DNA of 47,929 nucleotides from an uncultured Acidobacteriia bacterium (GTDB lineage: Bacteria; Acidobacteriota; Terriglobia; Bryobacterales; Bryobacteraceae): NCBI GenBank assembly GCA_903925975.1, contig CAIYHG010000064.1:1-47929 (forward strand), written 5' to 3'. Positions 1-8,563 of the stretch are shown here, one piece after another. The number at the start of each line of letters is the position of its first letter. The first letter of the stretch is position 1. A program made the position numbers and the translations under genes. Under the pieces are notes generated by a model. The model saw nothing but the letters and a program-made list of their open reading frames with translations, was not told where the DNA came from and did not search any database.

Positions 1-898
1 CCCAAGGCAGGCGGTCGTACCCGGGAGCGTGGCTGTTCTTCAGCGCCGTCGCCTCGCGGACCGCTTTGAGAGCGTTATCGCCATCGCCCGCCATACTGTA
101 CATATTCGAAAGCTCCAACCGAAAAAGGTAATTCCTCGGATACCTGCTCAGTAACTCCTGAACGATGGGAATTGCCTTCTGGGGCTGGTTCTCGCGACGG
201 AAGATAGCGCACAGGAAGATGCGCGCTTCTAGAGCGTTGGCGCGGCCATGGAGCGCCACATCCTGTATTGTGGCGATACCCTTCTCCCGGTCCCCGCGTA
301 TTCCCACCAGGAAACCCAGCATCCGGTATACGAATGACAAACTGCCGACGATGTAATCGTGCAGGCCCTGGACCAGTCGCGCGTCCACCATGCCGGGGTC
401 GATCTCGGAGACGCGGTTGTGCAGGCGGCGGGCCGTGGTGGCGTCGCGGAGCGAATCGCGCCAAGCCTTCTTTACAATCCAGTAATAGTTGGAGCGGAGC
501 CCGTAGGAAATACCAAGGGCGTATAGCGCCCGGGCGTCATTGGGCGACTCGTTGAGGCGGGCCTGCGCCAGAGCCATCGCGCGGGAGACTTCATCCAGGA
601 AGAACTTTTCCGTTTCAGGAGAGGGATTGAGTTTGGGACGGCGCAAGAACGAGTTGTCGCCCGATACCAGTTCGCTTTCGAGCGCTCCGTTCCGGTACAT
701 CTCACGGAAGACGATCGTCTCCGCCAGGTGATTGTGCAGGTCGGGCGATTCGGGGTAGAGCGTGATCGCGTGCTGGAAAACGGCGGCCGCTTCGTCGAAA
801 TCTAGGTTGTAGAAAAGCTCGTAGCCCTTGTCGATCAGTTCTTCCTGCGCCGCCAGGGGCGCCGCGAAGGCAGCCAGGAGTAGGATTACAGCCCGCAC
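1..898 (-). CDS. Secreted TPR-like repeat protein, C-terminus beyond the window
   Basis: An uninterrupted minus-strand frame runs from a GTG at 898 off the left edge, giving about 299 residues. The N-terminus (VRAVILLLAAFAAPLAAQ) is a signal peptide ending in an AAQ-type cleavage site, so the product should be exported. The body is alpha-helical with TPR-like spacing, for example a helix pair ending FQHAITLYPESPDLHNHLAE near residues 40-60, a segment LNESPNDARALYALGISYGL, and VQELLSRYPRNYLFRLELSN near the edge. TPR proteins are scaffolds; no enzymatic motif is visible. The start is set by an in-frame TAA 9 nt further upstream. It overlaps the end of queG by 13 bp, so it is probably the third gene of the mutS-like/queG/TPR run. 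No clear Shine-Dalgarno is seen, which suggests translational coupling. Confidence 0.75.
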   Translation of the reverse strand, partial: MRAVILLLAAFAAPLAAQEELIDKGYELFYNLDFDEAAAVFQHAITLYPESPDLHNHLAETIVFREMYRNGALESELVSGDNSFLRRPKLNPSPETEKFFLDEVSRAMALAQARLNESPNDARALYALGISYGLRSNYYWIVKKAWRDSLRDATTARRLHNRVSEIDPGMVDARLVQGLHDYIVGSLSFVYRMLGFLVGIRGDREKGIATIQDVALHGRANALEARIFLCAIFRRENQPQKAIPIVQELLSRYPRNYLFRLELSNMYSMAGDGDNALKAVREATALKNSHAPGYDRLPW

Positions 899-1965
899 GA
901 TTTCATGTTAGTCCCTTGCGCCGGCCCGGCGCCTTCCAGCCGGCCGAGAGCCCATTGCGCATGTTCGGCCACCACGGCGTCGCCAGACTGCGCCAATTTC
1001 CCGAGAGCGCCGCGGAACTCGCCGCGCCCGCTATTGCCCATCGCGACAGCCACGTTGCGCAGGAACCCGGCATATCTGGCCCGCGAAACGGGACTTTCAC
1101 GGAACAGGCCGCGGAATTCTTCTTCGCCGATTTCCGCAAGACGAGCCAGCGGCGGAGCGGCGTGCAGCGGCTGGAATGCCGGCTCGGCCGTTACCGTGGC
1201 GCTGCCGTTCCACGGGCACACGTCCTGGCAGATATCGCAGCCGAATATATGGCGGCCGATGCCGGGCCGCATCTGCTCCGGAACGGCGCCGCGCAGTTCG
1301 ATAGTGAAATAGGAGATGCACCGCCTGGAAACGATGGCGTAGCCGCCCTCCGGCTCCGGGACGATGGCCGCCGTCGGGCAGGCATCGATGCAACGCCGGC
1401 ATGTCCCGCAGCGGTCGGGCGGCGGGGAATCCGGCTCGATCTCAACGGAAACCAGCAATTCCCCGAGAAAGAACCAGGACCCGGACTGCTGGTTGATCAG
1501 GCACGTGTTCTTGCCGATCCACCCCAGGCCCGCCTGCCGTGCGTAGGAACGCTCCAGCAGGGGGGCCGTATCCACGCACGCGCGCCATTCCAGTTCCGGC
1601 CCCAGCCGCGCCGCCAGGCTTGCGCCCATCCGCTCCAGGCCGCGCCGCATCAGGCGGTGGTAGTCTCCGCCCCATGCGTAGCGCGAAATCCACGCCCGCT
1701 CCTCATCGTGGAACCGCGTGGAGTAGGGCCAGGGCGCATTGTAGAGCTTGCCCACGCAGATTACGGAGCGCGCCGAAGCCAGCAGTGAGCGGGGGTCGTT
1801 GCGGAGTTCCGCGCGCCCGTCCGTGAGATACCGCATCTCCCCGGCGAAGCCGGCCTCGGCCCATCGCTGGTACCTAGCCCGGTCGCCCGAGGGAAGCGCC
1901 GGGGCCACGCCGGCCAATTCGAAGCCGAGCCCGCCGGCCAGTTCCCTAATATCCGCGGACTTCAA
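886..1965 (-). CDS. queG: Epoxyqueuosine reductase QueG
   Basis: A 359-residue protein for the last step of queuosine synthesis: cobalamin-dependent reduction of epoxyqueuosine to queuosine in tRNA (cytoplasmic). The conserved acid lies in VDTAP (D132), followed by the family segment GLGWIGKNTCLIN (residues 147-158). The ferredoxin module has cluster 1 cysteines in CGTCRRCIDACP (C186, C189, C192, C196). Cluster 2 cysteines are in RCISY (C216) and GCDICQDVCPWN (C243, C246, C250). Length and order are normal for QueG. Its ATG overlaps the stop of the upstream MutS-like gene (ATGA), and its 3' end overlaps the TPR gene, so the three look co-transcribed. The C-terminal dozen residues are not conserved in the family as far as I recall. 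Confidence 0.94.
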   Translation of the reverse strand: MKSADIRELAGGLGFELAGVAPALPSGDRARYQRWAEAGFAGEMRYLTDGRAELRNDPRSLLASARSVICVGKLYNAPWPYSTRFHDEERAWISRYAWGGDYHRLMRRGLERMGASLAARLGPELEWRACVDTAPLLERSYARQAGLGWIGKNTCLINQQSGSWFFLGELLVSVEIEPDSPPPDRCGTCRRCIDACPTAAIVPEPEGGYAIVSRRCISYFTIELRGAVPEQMRPGIGRHIFGCDICQDVCPWNGSATVTAEPAFQPLHAAPPLARLAEIGEEEFRGLFRESPVSRARYAGFLRNVAVAMGNSGRGEFRGALGKLAQSGDAVVAEHAQWALGRLEGAGPAQGTNMKSCGL

Positions 1966-3800
1966 ATCTCCAATCCCACCGACCGCATCAGCTCGATGGC
2001 GTTGCTCTTGCGCACCACGCCCGCGCGCAGGACGTAGTCGAAATGAATTTGCCCATCTTCGATGCGGTCTTCGAAATGTACGTTGCGCGCCGACTCGCCC
2101 ATGGTTTCGGCGATATGCGCCAGGGCCAGATCGTGGGTGGTGATCAGCCCGATGGCTCCCCGGTTGACCAGCCCGCGAACCAGCGCCTCGGCGCCGATCC
2201 GGCGGTCGTGCGAGTTGGTGCCGTTCAGGAATTCGTCCACCAGAAAGAGCACGGGCAAGGCGCCGCCGGTCTGCTCCAGAATCTGCCTCAGGCGCAAGAT
2301 TTCCGCATAGAAGCGCGAGACTCCGCCCTGTAGCGAATCTGTCACGCGGATGGAGGCGCCCACCGCCAACCGCGACATGCGGAGACGGTGCGCCCGCACC
2401 GGCGCCCCGGCCTGCGCCAGAACGGCGTTGACTCCGAGAGTTCGCAGGAGCGTGCTCTTCCCCGACATGTTGGAGCCGCTGACTACCAGGACGCGCAGCG
2501 GGTCGCCCAGCGTTGCATCGTTCCGCACGGCCCGGCTTTCCGGGATCAGCGGGTGCGCGATGCCTTCGGCCTCGAGCACGGGCCCGCTCTCGTCGAACTC
2601 GGGAAACGGATCGGCCGGATTTTCAAACGCGTGGCTGGCCAGAGAACAGAGGGCCTCCATGTCCCCCGTGGCCTTCAGCCAGCGCCGCACCCCGCTGCCC
2701 GATTCCTCGCGCCAGCGCTCCACCGCGAAGGCCAGGTGGGTCGTCCAGAGCGCGAAGGGTTCCGCCACCCGAATCAGCAGGTGGTCGCGCGAATCGAGGT
2801 ACTGCATGATGCGGTCCAAGCGGGCCATGCGGCGCGAAGGCGGGTCGCCGTGGGTATTCAACGATTCCCGCAAATCGGCCAGAAGGGGCGAGCGGAAGTT
2901 TTCGCGCTCCAGCGCCACCAGGGTCTCCGAAAGCAGCTTCAACTCGTGGGCGGCTTCGTCCACGGCGGCAACCGCCGCGCCGACCTTGTGGCGCATGCGG
3001 TAGAGGTATGTGCCGTTCACCAATAGCGTCAGGAGGAAGAAATCCCTGAGGCCGGCGGCGGCCGCGGCCGGCAGAGTGAAGAAGCCCATCTGAGCGGCGT
3101 CGAAAACGAAGAAGCCAGCCAGGCCGGCGATTCCCAGGGTGCTCAACAGCCAGGCCGTTCCGCGGCCGCGCGAGAGAAGCGATGGCGTCTCGCCCCACGC
3201 GCCGAGCGAAACCGGATCGACCCCAGTCCGGGCCTCCTCGGCCGCAATGGCGAGCGACTCCCGCAAGTCTACCCGGGGCCGCAGTTCCTCCACCGCCTGG
3301 TTGCGAGCGCGCACCGTGGCCGGTTCGGCCGGTTCCAGCAGCCACCGGGCCAGAGTGTCTTCGCCCACATGTGTCCGGGCGGTACACAGCAATTCGAAAA
3401 GGGACCCCTTGCCGAACAGGTCCAGATCCTGCGCGTAAGGGTGGGCCGGGTCCACATACCGTTCGCCGGCGTCCCCGGCGCCCGCCCATCGGCCTTCCAG
3501 CCGGGCCAGGCCGCGCTCATAAAAAGTGGCTGCGCGCCGCCTGCGTTCGAGTTCCCGCAATAGGCGTTCATCGAAGACGGCAAGCCAGACGAAGGCAACC
3601 GCAGGCAGCGCGGTCCACAAGATAGTGATGGATCGCGGGACCAGAGCGAAGTAAATCGAGACCGCCGCGCACAGGGCCGCGGCCAGCCGCCAGTAGCCCA
3701 GAGCGCGCCGCCGCGCCTCCCGGGAGGCGATGCCGGCGCGCCGCTCTTTCAGTTCGGCGGCGTAACGCGACTGCGGATCGGAAGCCATCAGCTTCCCCAT
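1962..3800 (-). CDS. Membrane-anchored MutS-like ATPase
   Basis: 612 residues. The C-terminal 180 residues are a MutS domain V ATPase. Walker A is GSNMSGKST (442-450), Walker B is LFLVDEFLNGTN (about 518-529), and THD is at 555-557. The middle holds the helical lever/core region. The N-terminal mismatch-recognition domain of MutS (FxE motif) is absent. Instead there are hydrophobic segments at about 36-75 (two helices) and 217-267, which predict a membrane anchor. This fits the MutS-related proteins that lack mismatch binding; their role is not established, so a canonical repair function should not be assumed. It overlaps queG by 4 bp. ATG at 3788 (residue 5), behind a GGGGAAG stretch, is an alternative start. 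Confidence 0.85.
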   Translation of the reverse strand: MGKLMASDPQSRYAAELKERRAGIASREARRRALGYWRLAAALCAAVSIYFALVPRSITILWTALPAVAFVWLAVFDERLLRELERRRRAATFYERGLARLEGRWAGAGDAGERYVDPAHPYAQDLDLFGKGSLFELLCTARTHVGEDTLARWLLEPAEPATVRARNQAVEELRPRVDLRESLAIAAEEARTGVDPVSLGAWGETPSLLSRGRGTAWLLSTLGIAGLAGFFVFDAAQMGFFTLPAAAAAGLRDFFLLTLLVNGTYLYRMRHKVGAAVAAVDEAAHELKLLSETLVALERENFRSPLLADLRESLNTHGDPPSRRMARLDRIMQYLDSRDHLLIRVAEPFALWTTHLAFAVERWREESGSGVRRWLKATGDMEALCSLASHAFENPADPFPEFDESGPVLEAEGIAHPLIPESRAVRNDATLGDPLRVLVVSGSNMSGKSTLLRTLGVNAVLAQAGAPVRAHRLRMSRLAVGASIRVTDSLQGGVSRFYAEILRLRQILEQTGGALPVLFLVDEFLNGTNSHDRRIGAEALVRGLVNRGAIGLITTHDLALAHIAETMGESARNVHFEDRIEDGQIHFDYVLRAGVVRKSNAIELMRSVGLEI

Positions 3801-3846
3801 TCTCTCAAGGAAAGGGCGGCGTGGTCGGAGTCTTGAAGTAAGAAGA

Positions 3847-4608
3847 TCAGGCCTTGTTCTTAGGGCGTGCCCTAGCGCGAATGCCTATTAGAGCGAGACC
3901 GGCAAGCATTATTCCGGCCGTGGCCGGTTCCGGCACGCTCGGCACGCCGAGATCAGGGGCGGCCCCGAGGGACGTACCAAGCAGGAATGTAACTTGCGTC
4001 ACTTTGGTCTGAGCGGTTATCGGCGTCAGGCCACTGACGTTGATTACAAACGTAGGAGTGTAAATGCCGCCAGTCCCGAGGAGAAACGGGTTGTGCGGCC
4101 CATTTCCGGCAATGCTGCCCCCGGCAGCGTCATATTTGTTCGTCGCCGGATTAGGTCCGCCAATAATCAAGTCTTTCGGGGCGCCTCCGCCGACGCAAAT
4201 CTCGCACAGGAAGAAACTGGGGTTGCTGACGCCGGTTACCTGGCCCGAAGTAATGGACTGGAGAATCCAAGAAGGCGAGGAATCAACGGTCGGACCGGTC
4301 CAAGACCCACCGCTTGCAACGCTTACGTCATACGCTCCGGATTTCGAAGCGAGCGTGCCCGAAGACGGAGTAACGTTCGACAGGGAAAACGCGAAGCCGG
4401 AGATCAACTGCGTCACGCTCGAGGGGTTGCTCAGGTGGTTCATTAGCTGGATAAGAATGGTCTGGTTTGTCGCATCCAGCGTGATACGGGCTTCCACGTT
4501 GACGTTTGTCAAACTCGGGGAGCTTGTGAAAATAACCGTGGATGCCTGGGCCCCCATGCTCAGGGCGAACAACATCGCGAGAATCGCTGCAACACGCGTC
4601 AAATGCAT
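3847..4608 (-). CDS. PEP-CTERM sorting domain protein
   Basis: 253 residues from the ATG at 4608, which has AGGGA eight bases upstream; a GTG 21 bp earlier is less likely. The N-terminus MHLTRVAAILAMLFALSMGAQA is a clear signal peptide. The C-terminus has the tripartite PEP-CTERM signal: VPEPATAG, a hydrophobic helix (IMLAGLALIGI) and a basic tail (RARARPKNKA). PEP-CTERM proteins are recognised by an exosortase at the inner membrane and released to the exterior or exopolysaccharide matrix. The central region is Ser/Thr/Gly-rich and beta-like, with no enzyme motif. No exosortase gene lies in the window, so processing must be encoded elsewhere. Confidence 0.86.
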   Translation of the reverse strand: MHLTRVAAILAMLFALSMGAQASTVIFTSSPSLTNVNVEARITLDATNQTILIQLMNHLSNPSSVTQLISGFAFSLSNVTPSSGTLASKSGAYDVSVASGGSWTGPTVDSSPSWILQSITSGQVTGVSNPSFFLCEICVGGGAPKDLIIGGPNPATNKYDAAGGSIAGNGPHNPFLLGTGGIYTPTFVINVSGLTPITAQTKVTQVTFLLGTSLGAAPDLGVPSVPEPATAGIMLAGLALIGIRARARPKNKA

Positions 4609-5013
4609 CAATCTGTTCCCTGACTCCACCCGCCGTCCTGCAAAACTCCGGTTACCGCCAATTTCATGCTATCGATTGTTAACTATCCAGGCAATAACCT
4701 TGAAGTCCTAGAAGTTCCGTTCTAAAGGGGGCATCCGTACCGTTACCGGCGGTATTCTATCTTGAACAGCCGGCCCGACCGACCATCGGCACAAACTAGA
4801 AGGCCTGCCGGCAAACCCGCTCCCCCGGGGTCAAAACGCACTCGCCCGTCATACTGAGACTAATCGGCCATTGCCACGCCTTTCTGTAGATGCAGCACGG
4901 GGGCTGCGGGGAGCGGAACTCAGTGGAGCTAAAGGTACTGCCTGATACGCCGGGTTTCCGTGGCTTGCCGGGGGCCCGGCAGGAGCGCCGGGAGCCGCCC
5001 GGCGGCCGCATGT

Positions 5014-5019
5014 TATATT
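5014..5019 (+). promoter_or_regulatory. -10-like element abutting the nuoA start
   Basis: TATATT ends 6 bp before the nuoA ATG at 5026. With a usual 6-7 nt distance to the transcription start, the mRNA would begin at or beside the start codon, and no Shine-Dalgarno is visible there. This suggests leaderless nuoA transcription. The rest of the gap 4609-5013 (divergent from the PEP-CTERM gene) shows no gene or strong repeat. Confidence 0.4.
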
Positions 5020-5025
5020 GTTTTC

Positions 5026-5382
5026 ATGCCCAGCGGGTATCTTCCGATCCTCATTTTTCTGGCTATCGCGATTGCGTTCCCGGTGGTCGCGATCATCGCA
5101 GCCAAGCTGATTCGTCCGTCGGCGCCGTTCGCGACGAAACTGGAAGCCTATGAGTGCGGCATCAAGGCCGCGTCGGACTCCCGAGGGCGTTATACCGTCC
5201 GGTTCTACATCATCGCCATCCTGTTCGTGATCTTCGACGTGGAAACGATCTTCCTGTTCCCCTGGGCCGTCCGCTATAAGTCGCTCGGCTGGTTTGGAGT
5301 GGCGGAGATTGCGGTGTTCCTGGCAATTCTGGTCGTTGGGTACATTTGGGCCTACAAGAAGGGCGCCCTGGAGTGGGTCTAG
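5026..5382 (+). CDS. nuoA: NADH-quinone oxidoreductase subunit A
   Basis: 118 residues, the usual size of NuoA/NdhC, a small membrane subunit at the base of complex I near the quinone channel. Three transmembrane helices are visible: about 5-27, 61-83 and 90-110. The conserved loop is KLEAYECGI (the ECG cysteine loop) and the second helix carries FDVETIFLFPWA, both diagnostic. The ATG at 5026 gives the canonical length; longer upstream starts add non-family sequence. No other nuo gene is adjacent. The next gene is an unrelated membrane synthase, so this subunit is separated from the rest of its operon or is an extra copy. Confidence 0.93.
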   Translation: MPSGYLPILIFLAIAIAFPVVAIIAAKLIRPSAPFATKLEAYECGIKAASDSRGRYTVRFYIIAILFVIFDVETIFLFPWAVRYKSLGWFGVAEIAVFLAILVVGYIWAYKKGALEWV

Positions 5383-5493
5383 TCCCTTAGCCCGGCCGAA
5401 AAATTTCCGCCAGTTCCCCAAGCGATTTTGAGAGTTCCGCCTCCGCTGCGTTGAGAAACGCGGCCTGAGCCTCTACCATAAGGTTTGAACCCA

Positions 5494-7869
5494 GTGAAGC
5501 GGTCCTCCACCTACTGGCCTCAGCTCTACCTGTGCGTAGCCCTGACCACCATGGCGACGCTGCTCACCGAGCTGTCGCTGACCAGGATCTTTTCGGTTGT
5601 TTTCTATTACCACTTCGCGTTCCTGGCGATTTCGATCGCTCTTTTCGGGCTCGGCGCGGGGGGCGTCTTCTCCTATGTGGTGGCCGGCTGGAAGGCGCCG
5701 TTGTTCACCAAACTCGGCCATCTGAGCGCGCTCAACAGCCTGCTCGTGCTGGTGTCGCTTCTGGCCGCGCTCGGCCAGCCCCGTTCCCCGTCGAATCTTT
5801 CGCTTGCCGTGGTCTATTTCGCCACGGCGCTGCCATTCTTCCTTTCCGGGGCGATTGTCTCTCTGGCCATCTCCGACGGCATCGAACGGGTGAACCGCGT
5901 CTATTTCTTCGATCTGCTGGGGGCTGCCGGCGGTTGCCTGCTGCTGGTGCCCCTACTGAACACCTTCGGGGGACCGAACACGGTGATCGCCGCCGCCATT
6001 ATGTTCGCCGCGGTAGCCGCAATCTGGCACACCATGGCGGATTCGGTAAGATCGCGGGTGGCGAGCGTGGCCCTCGCCCTCGCGCTGGTGGCGCTGATCG
6101 CCTATAACCTGCGGAGCCACGTCATCGATCTCCGCACCGCCAAGGGGATGGACCTGCCCGCCGAATCGTTCGTGCACTGGAACAGCTTTTCGCGCGTCGC
6201 GGTGGCCGCCGCCGCGGGAGAGAACCGCGAGGATATCCGCATCGATGCCGACGCCGCCACAAGCATCGCCAAGTTCGATTTCGAACGCCTCTCCGACAAG
6301 GACCGTGCCGAGTTGCTGACGCAAGGGCCGGCGCTTCCCTACGCCATACGCCCGGGCGCCAAAACGCTGATTATAGGCGCCGGCGGAGGCTGGGACATCG
6401 CGCGGGCTCTGGCTTCCGGCAGCCACGACGTCACCGGAGTGGAGATCAACCCGATCATCGCCGATACGATCATGCGGCAGCGGTTTCCCGCCAAGAGCAA
6501 CGGGATCTACCTGCGTCCGGACGTCCACATCTACGTGGAGGATGGCCGCAGCTTCGTGCGGCGAAGCCCCGAGAGGTACCAGGTTTTGCAGGCGACGCTT
6601 GTGGATACGCGGGCGTCCACCGCCGCTGGGGCGTTCGCGCTCTCCGAGAACAGCCTTTACACCACCGATGCTTTCCGCGATTACCTTTCGCACCTGACCG
6701 ATGACGGGATGGCCGTGTTCACCCGGTGGGGTTTTGACCCGCCGCGCGAATCGCTGCGGCTGCTATCGCTCGCCATCGACGCGCTTCACCAACTGGGCGA
6801 GGCCGACCCCTGGCGCCACGTGATCGTCGCGCGCGAGGGTTCGGTGAAGCCCCGGGGCGCCCGCGATACCGTGATCGTTTCCCGCAAGCCGCTCGTGGGC
6901 GCGGATATCGAACGCGCGAAAGCGGCCCTGGCGGCGGGCCGCATGGAAGCCATCTACCTGCCGGACGAACGCATCCCCAACCAGTTCACCGGCCTGCTGC
7001 ATAGCGCCGATCCGGTCGTATTCCAGCGCAATTACCCGTTCGATATCACGCCGGTGAGCGATAACCGGCCCTACTTCTTCTACACCGTTCAGCCGCGGGA
7101 CCTGCTGGCCTTTATGCGCAGCGCCTCCCGCGATAGCGCGGATTACAAGATCAACAAGGCAGTGCCGCTGCTGTTCGGCCTGATGGGCGTGAGCATCGCG
7201 GCGACGGCGTTGATTCTGCTGTTGCCCCCGGTATTGCTCGGAACGCGCCTGCCGCGGCAGCGTGGCGTCGTCGGGTTCCTGATGTTCTTCCTGTTCATAG
7301 GGGTGGGGTACATCCTCATCGAAATCGCCCTCATCCAGAAGTTCGTGCTGTTCCTGGGCCATCCCACTTACGCGCTTACCGTGGTGATCTTCTCCATGCT
7401 GGCGTCGAGCGGCGCCGGCAGCGGGTTGAGCCGCCGCGTCGTCGGCAAGAGCGAGGGCCGCATGATTAAGGCCCTGGGCTCGATCGCCCTGCTTGCCTGC
7501 GGCCTGGCTCTGGTGGTGTCGGCCATCTTAGGGCAACTGGTCGGCCTGCCTCTGGCGGTGAAGATGGCCGTTACCGTGGTCCTGATCGCGCCGCTTGGGT
7601 TCGTGATGGGCATGCCGTTCCCCGCCGCGCTGCAGCGGTTGGAGGAGTGGCACCCGGCCTCGGTGCGATGGGCCTGGTCGCTGAACGCGGCATCGAGCGT
7701 GCTGGGCTCGGTGGGCGCCCTGGTTTTCTCGATCTATCTTGGCCTGACGCAAACGCTGGTGATGGGCGGAGTCTTCTATCTTGCGGCCCTGGCGGTGGCG
7801 GCGCGCGCCACGGCGCGGCACGAACCGGCCCGACCGGCCGGCGACGGGCGCGTGCTGCTGGCGAAGTAG
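5494..7869 (+). CDS. Polytopic membrane protein with spermidine synthase-like SAM domain
   Basis: About 791 residues. The N-terminal 200 residues form several transmembrane helices. A cytoplasmic Rossmann domain follows, with a SAM/dcSAM-type glycine loop TLIIGAGGGWD (about residue 291), an acidic residue in DVTGVEINPI and DVHIYVEDGRSFV. The C-terminal third (from about 555) is again a helical membrane bundle. This is the architecture of the large membrane-fused spermidine synthase-like proteins. Polyamine synthesis is not proven, since the family includes methyltransferase-like members of unknown substrate. I chose GTG 5494, which has AAGG ten bases upstream, over TTG 5485, where the spacing would be too short. 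Confidence 0.8.
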   Translation: MKRSSTYWPQLYLCVALTTMATLLTELSLTRIFSVVFYYHFAFLAISIALFGLGAGGVFSYVVAGWKAPLFTKLGHLSALNSLLVLVSLLAALGQPRSPSNLSLAVVYFATALPFFLSGAIVSLAISDGIERVNRVYFFDLLGAAGGCLLLVPLLNTFGGPNTVIAAAIMFAAVAAIWHTMADSVRSRVASVALALALVALIAYNLRSHVIDLRTAKGMDLPAESFVHWNSFSRVAVAAAAGENREDIRIDADAATSIAKFDFERLSDKDRAELLTQGPALPYAIRPGAKTLIIGAGGGWDIARALASGSHDVTGVEINPIIADTIMRQRFPAKSNGIYLRPDVHIYVEDGRSFVRRSPERYQVLQATLVDTRASTAAGAFALSENSLYTTDAFRDYLSHLTDDGMAVFTRWGFDPPRESLRLLSLAIDALHQLGEADPWRHVIVAREGSVKPRGARDTVIVSRKPLVGADIERAKAALAAGRMEAIYLPDERIPNQFTGLLHSADPVVFQRNYPFDITPVSDNRPYFFYTVQPRDLLAFMRSASRDSADYKINKAVPLLFGLMGVSIAATALILLLPPVLLGTRLPRQRGVVGFLMFFLFIGVGYILIEIALIQKFVLFLGHPTYALTVVIFSMLASSGAGSGLSRRVVGKSEGRMIKALGSIALLACGLALVVSAILGQLVGLPLAVKMAVTVVLIAPLGFVMGMPFPAALQRLEEWHPASVRWAWSLNAASSVLGSVGALVFSIYLGLTQTLVMGGVFYLAALAVAARATARHEPARPAGDGRVLLAK

Positions 7870-7951
7870 ACTGGCGGGCCGGGGAGAGGCATCCTCGCTT
7901 CCGGCCCCATCGAGCGCACCCCCAGAGGATTCCAGTCCGGTCGAAGATTCG

Positions 7952-8368
7952 CTACCGGGGCTGGGCTGCAAGGGCTTTGGCGTACGCCAGATCGTGCCCT
8001 AGAATGTGATCTCCGAGCCATCTTTTCAGAAACTCCATAACATCCATCGAAAGAGCAAGTTTGCCGGAAGCGAACTTGCCCTGCAGGTCCACAACCTCTT
8101 GCGTCAGCTCCTTGTGTATCCGCGAGTGCGCTGGAAGTTGCGGATAGCCGCGTTGGCGCAGCATCTCCTCCTCAAAGGCGAAATGCGTTCTTGTGTAACG
8201 GATCAGGTTCTCCAGAATCGGAGCGAGAACGTCTTTCCCTTTTCCGCTGCCCATGGCGGCGTGCAGCGCGTTGATGAACCCGATTAACTGTTTGTGCTGG
8301 CTGTCGATAGCCGGCAGGCCGACGCTGTACTTTTCGGCCCAGACAAATAGTGGCGCGGTTGTTGTCAT
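7952..8368 (-). CDS. Bacteriohemerythrin
   Basis: A 138-residue single-domain O2-binding di-iron protein of the cytoplasm. All seven iron ligands are present with family spacing: H25 (DSQHKQL), H62 and E66 (THFAFEEE), H81 and H85 (HSRIH), H121 and D126 (DHILGHD). The four-helix pattern covers the whole protein, with no fused signalling domain, so it is an oxygen store, carrier or sensor rather than a receptor. It converges with the membrane synthase gene (83 bp gap). A 195-bp spacer with a strong hairpin separates it from the oxidoreductase gene upstream on the same strand. Confidence 0.94.
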   Translation of the reverse strand: MTTTAPLFVWAEKYSVGLPAIDSQHKQLIGFINALHAAMGSGKGKDVLAPILENLIRYTRTHFAFEEEMLRQRGYPQLPAHSRIHKELTQEVVDLQGKFASGKLALSMDVMEFLKRWLGDHILGHDLAYAKALAAQPR

Positions 8369-8460
8369 GTGTCCCTTATCGGCGAGAACCAGCGGTTCTA
8401 CGGAGGGAAATTTCGATTGGGCGGGTTGCCCGGCTTCGCCTGCCGCTATGAGGAGGGGGC

Positions 8461-8497
8461 GGGGCGGCCATCAATCACCCCGATTGATGGCTGCCCC
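8461..8497 (-). terminator. Long hairpin between oxidoreductase and hemerythrin genes
   Basis: Two 15-nt arms (8461-8475 and 8483-8497) are inverted repeats with a single G/T wobble around a 7-nt loop. The arms read GGGGCGGCCATCAAT and ATTGATGGCTGCCCC. There is no T-run, so it is not a textbook Rho-independent terminator. Its place 66 bp past the end of the oxidoreductase gene and upstream of the hemerythrin gene suits a terminator, a processing site or an attenuator. Confidence 0.4.
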
Positions 8498-8563
8498 GGC
8501 GCTTCCCGGCCGGCGCCATAGACGCCGGACGGGGGACAAAAACTGCGTCGCGCAAATAGGCTC

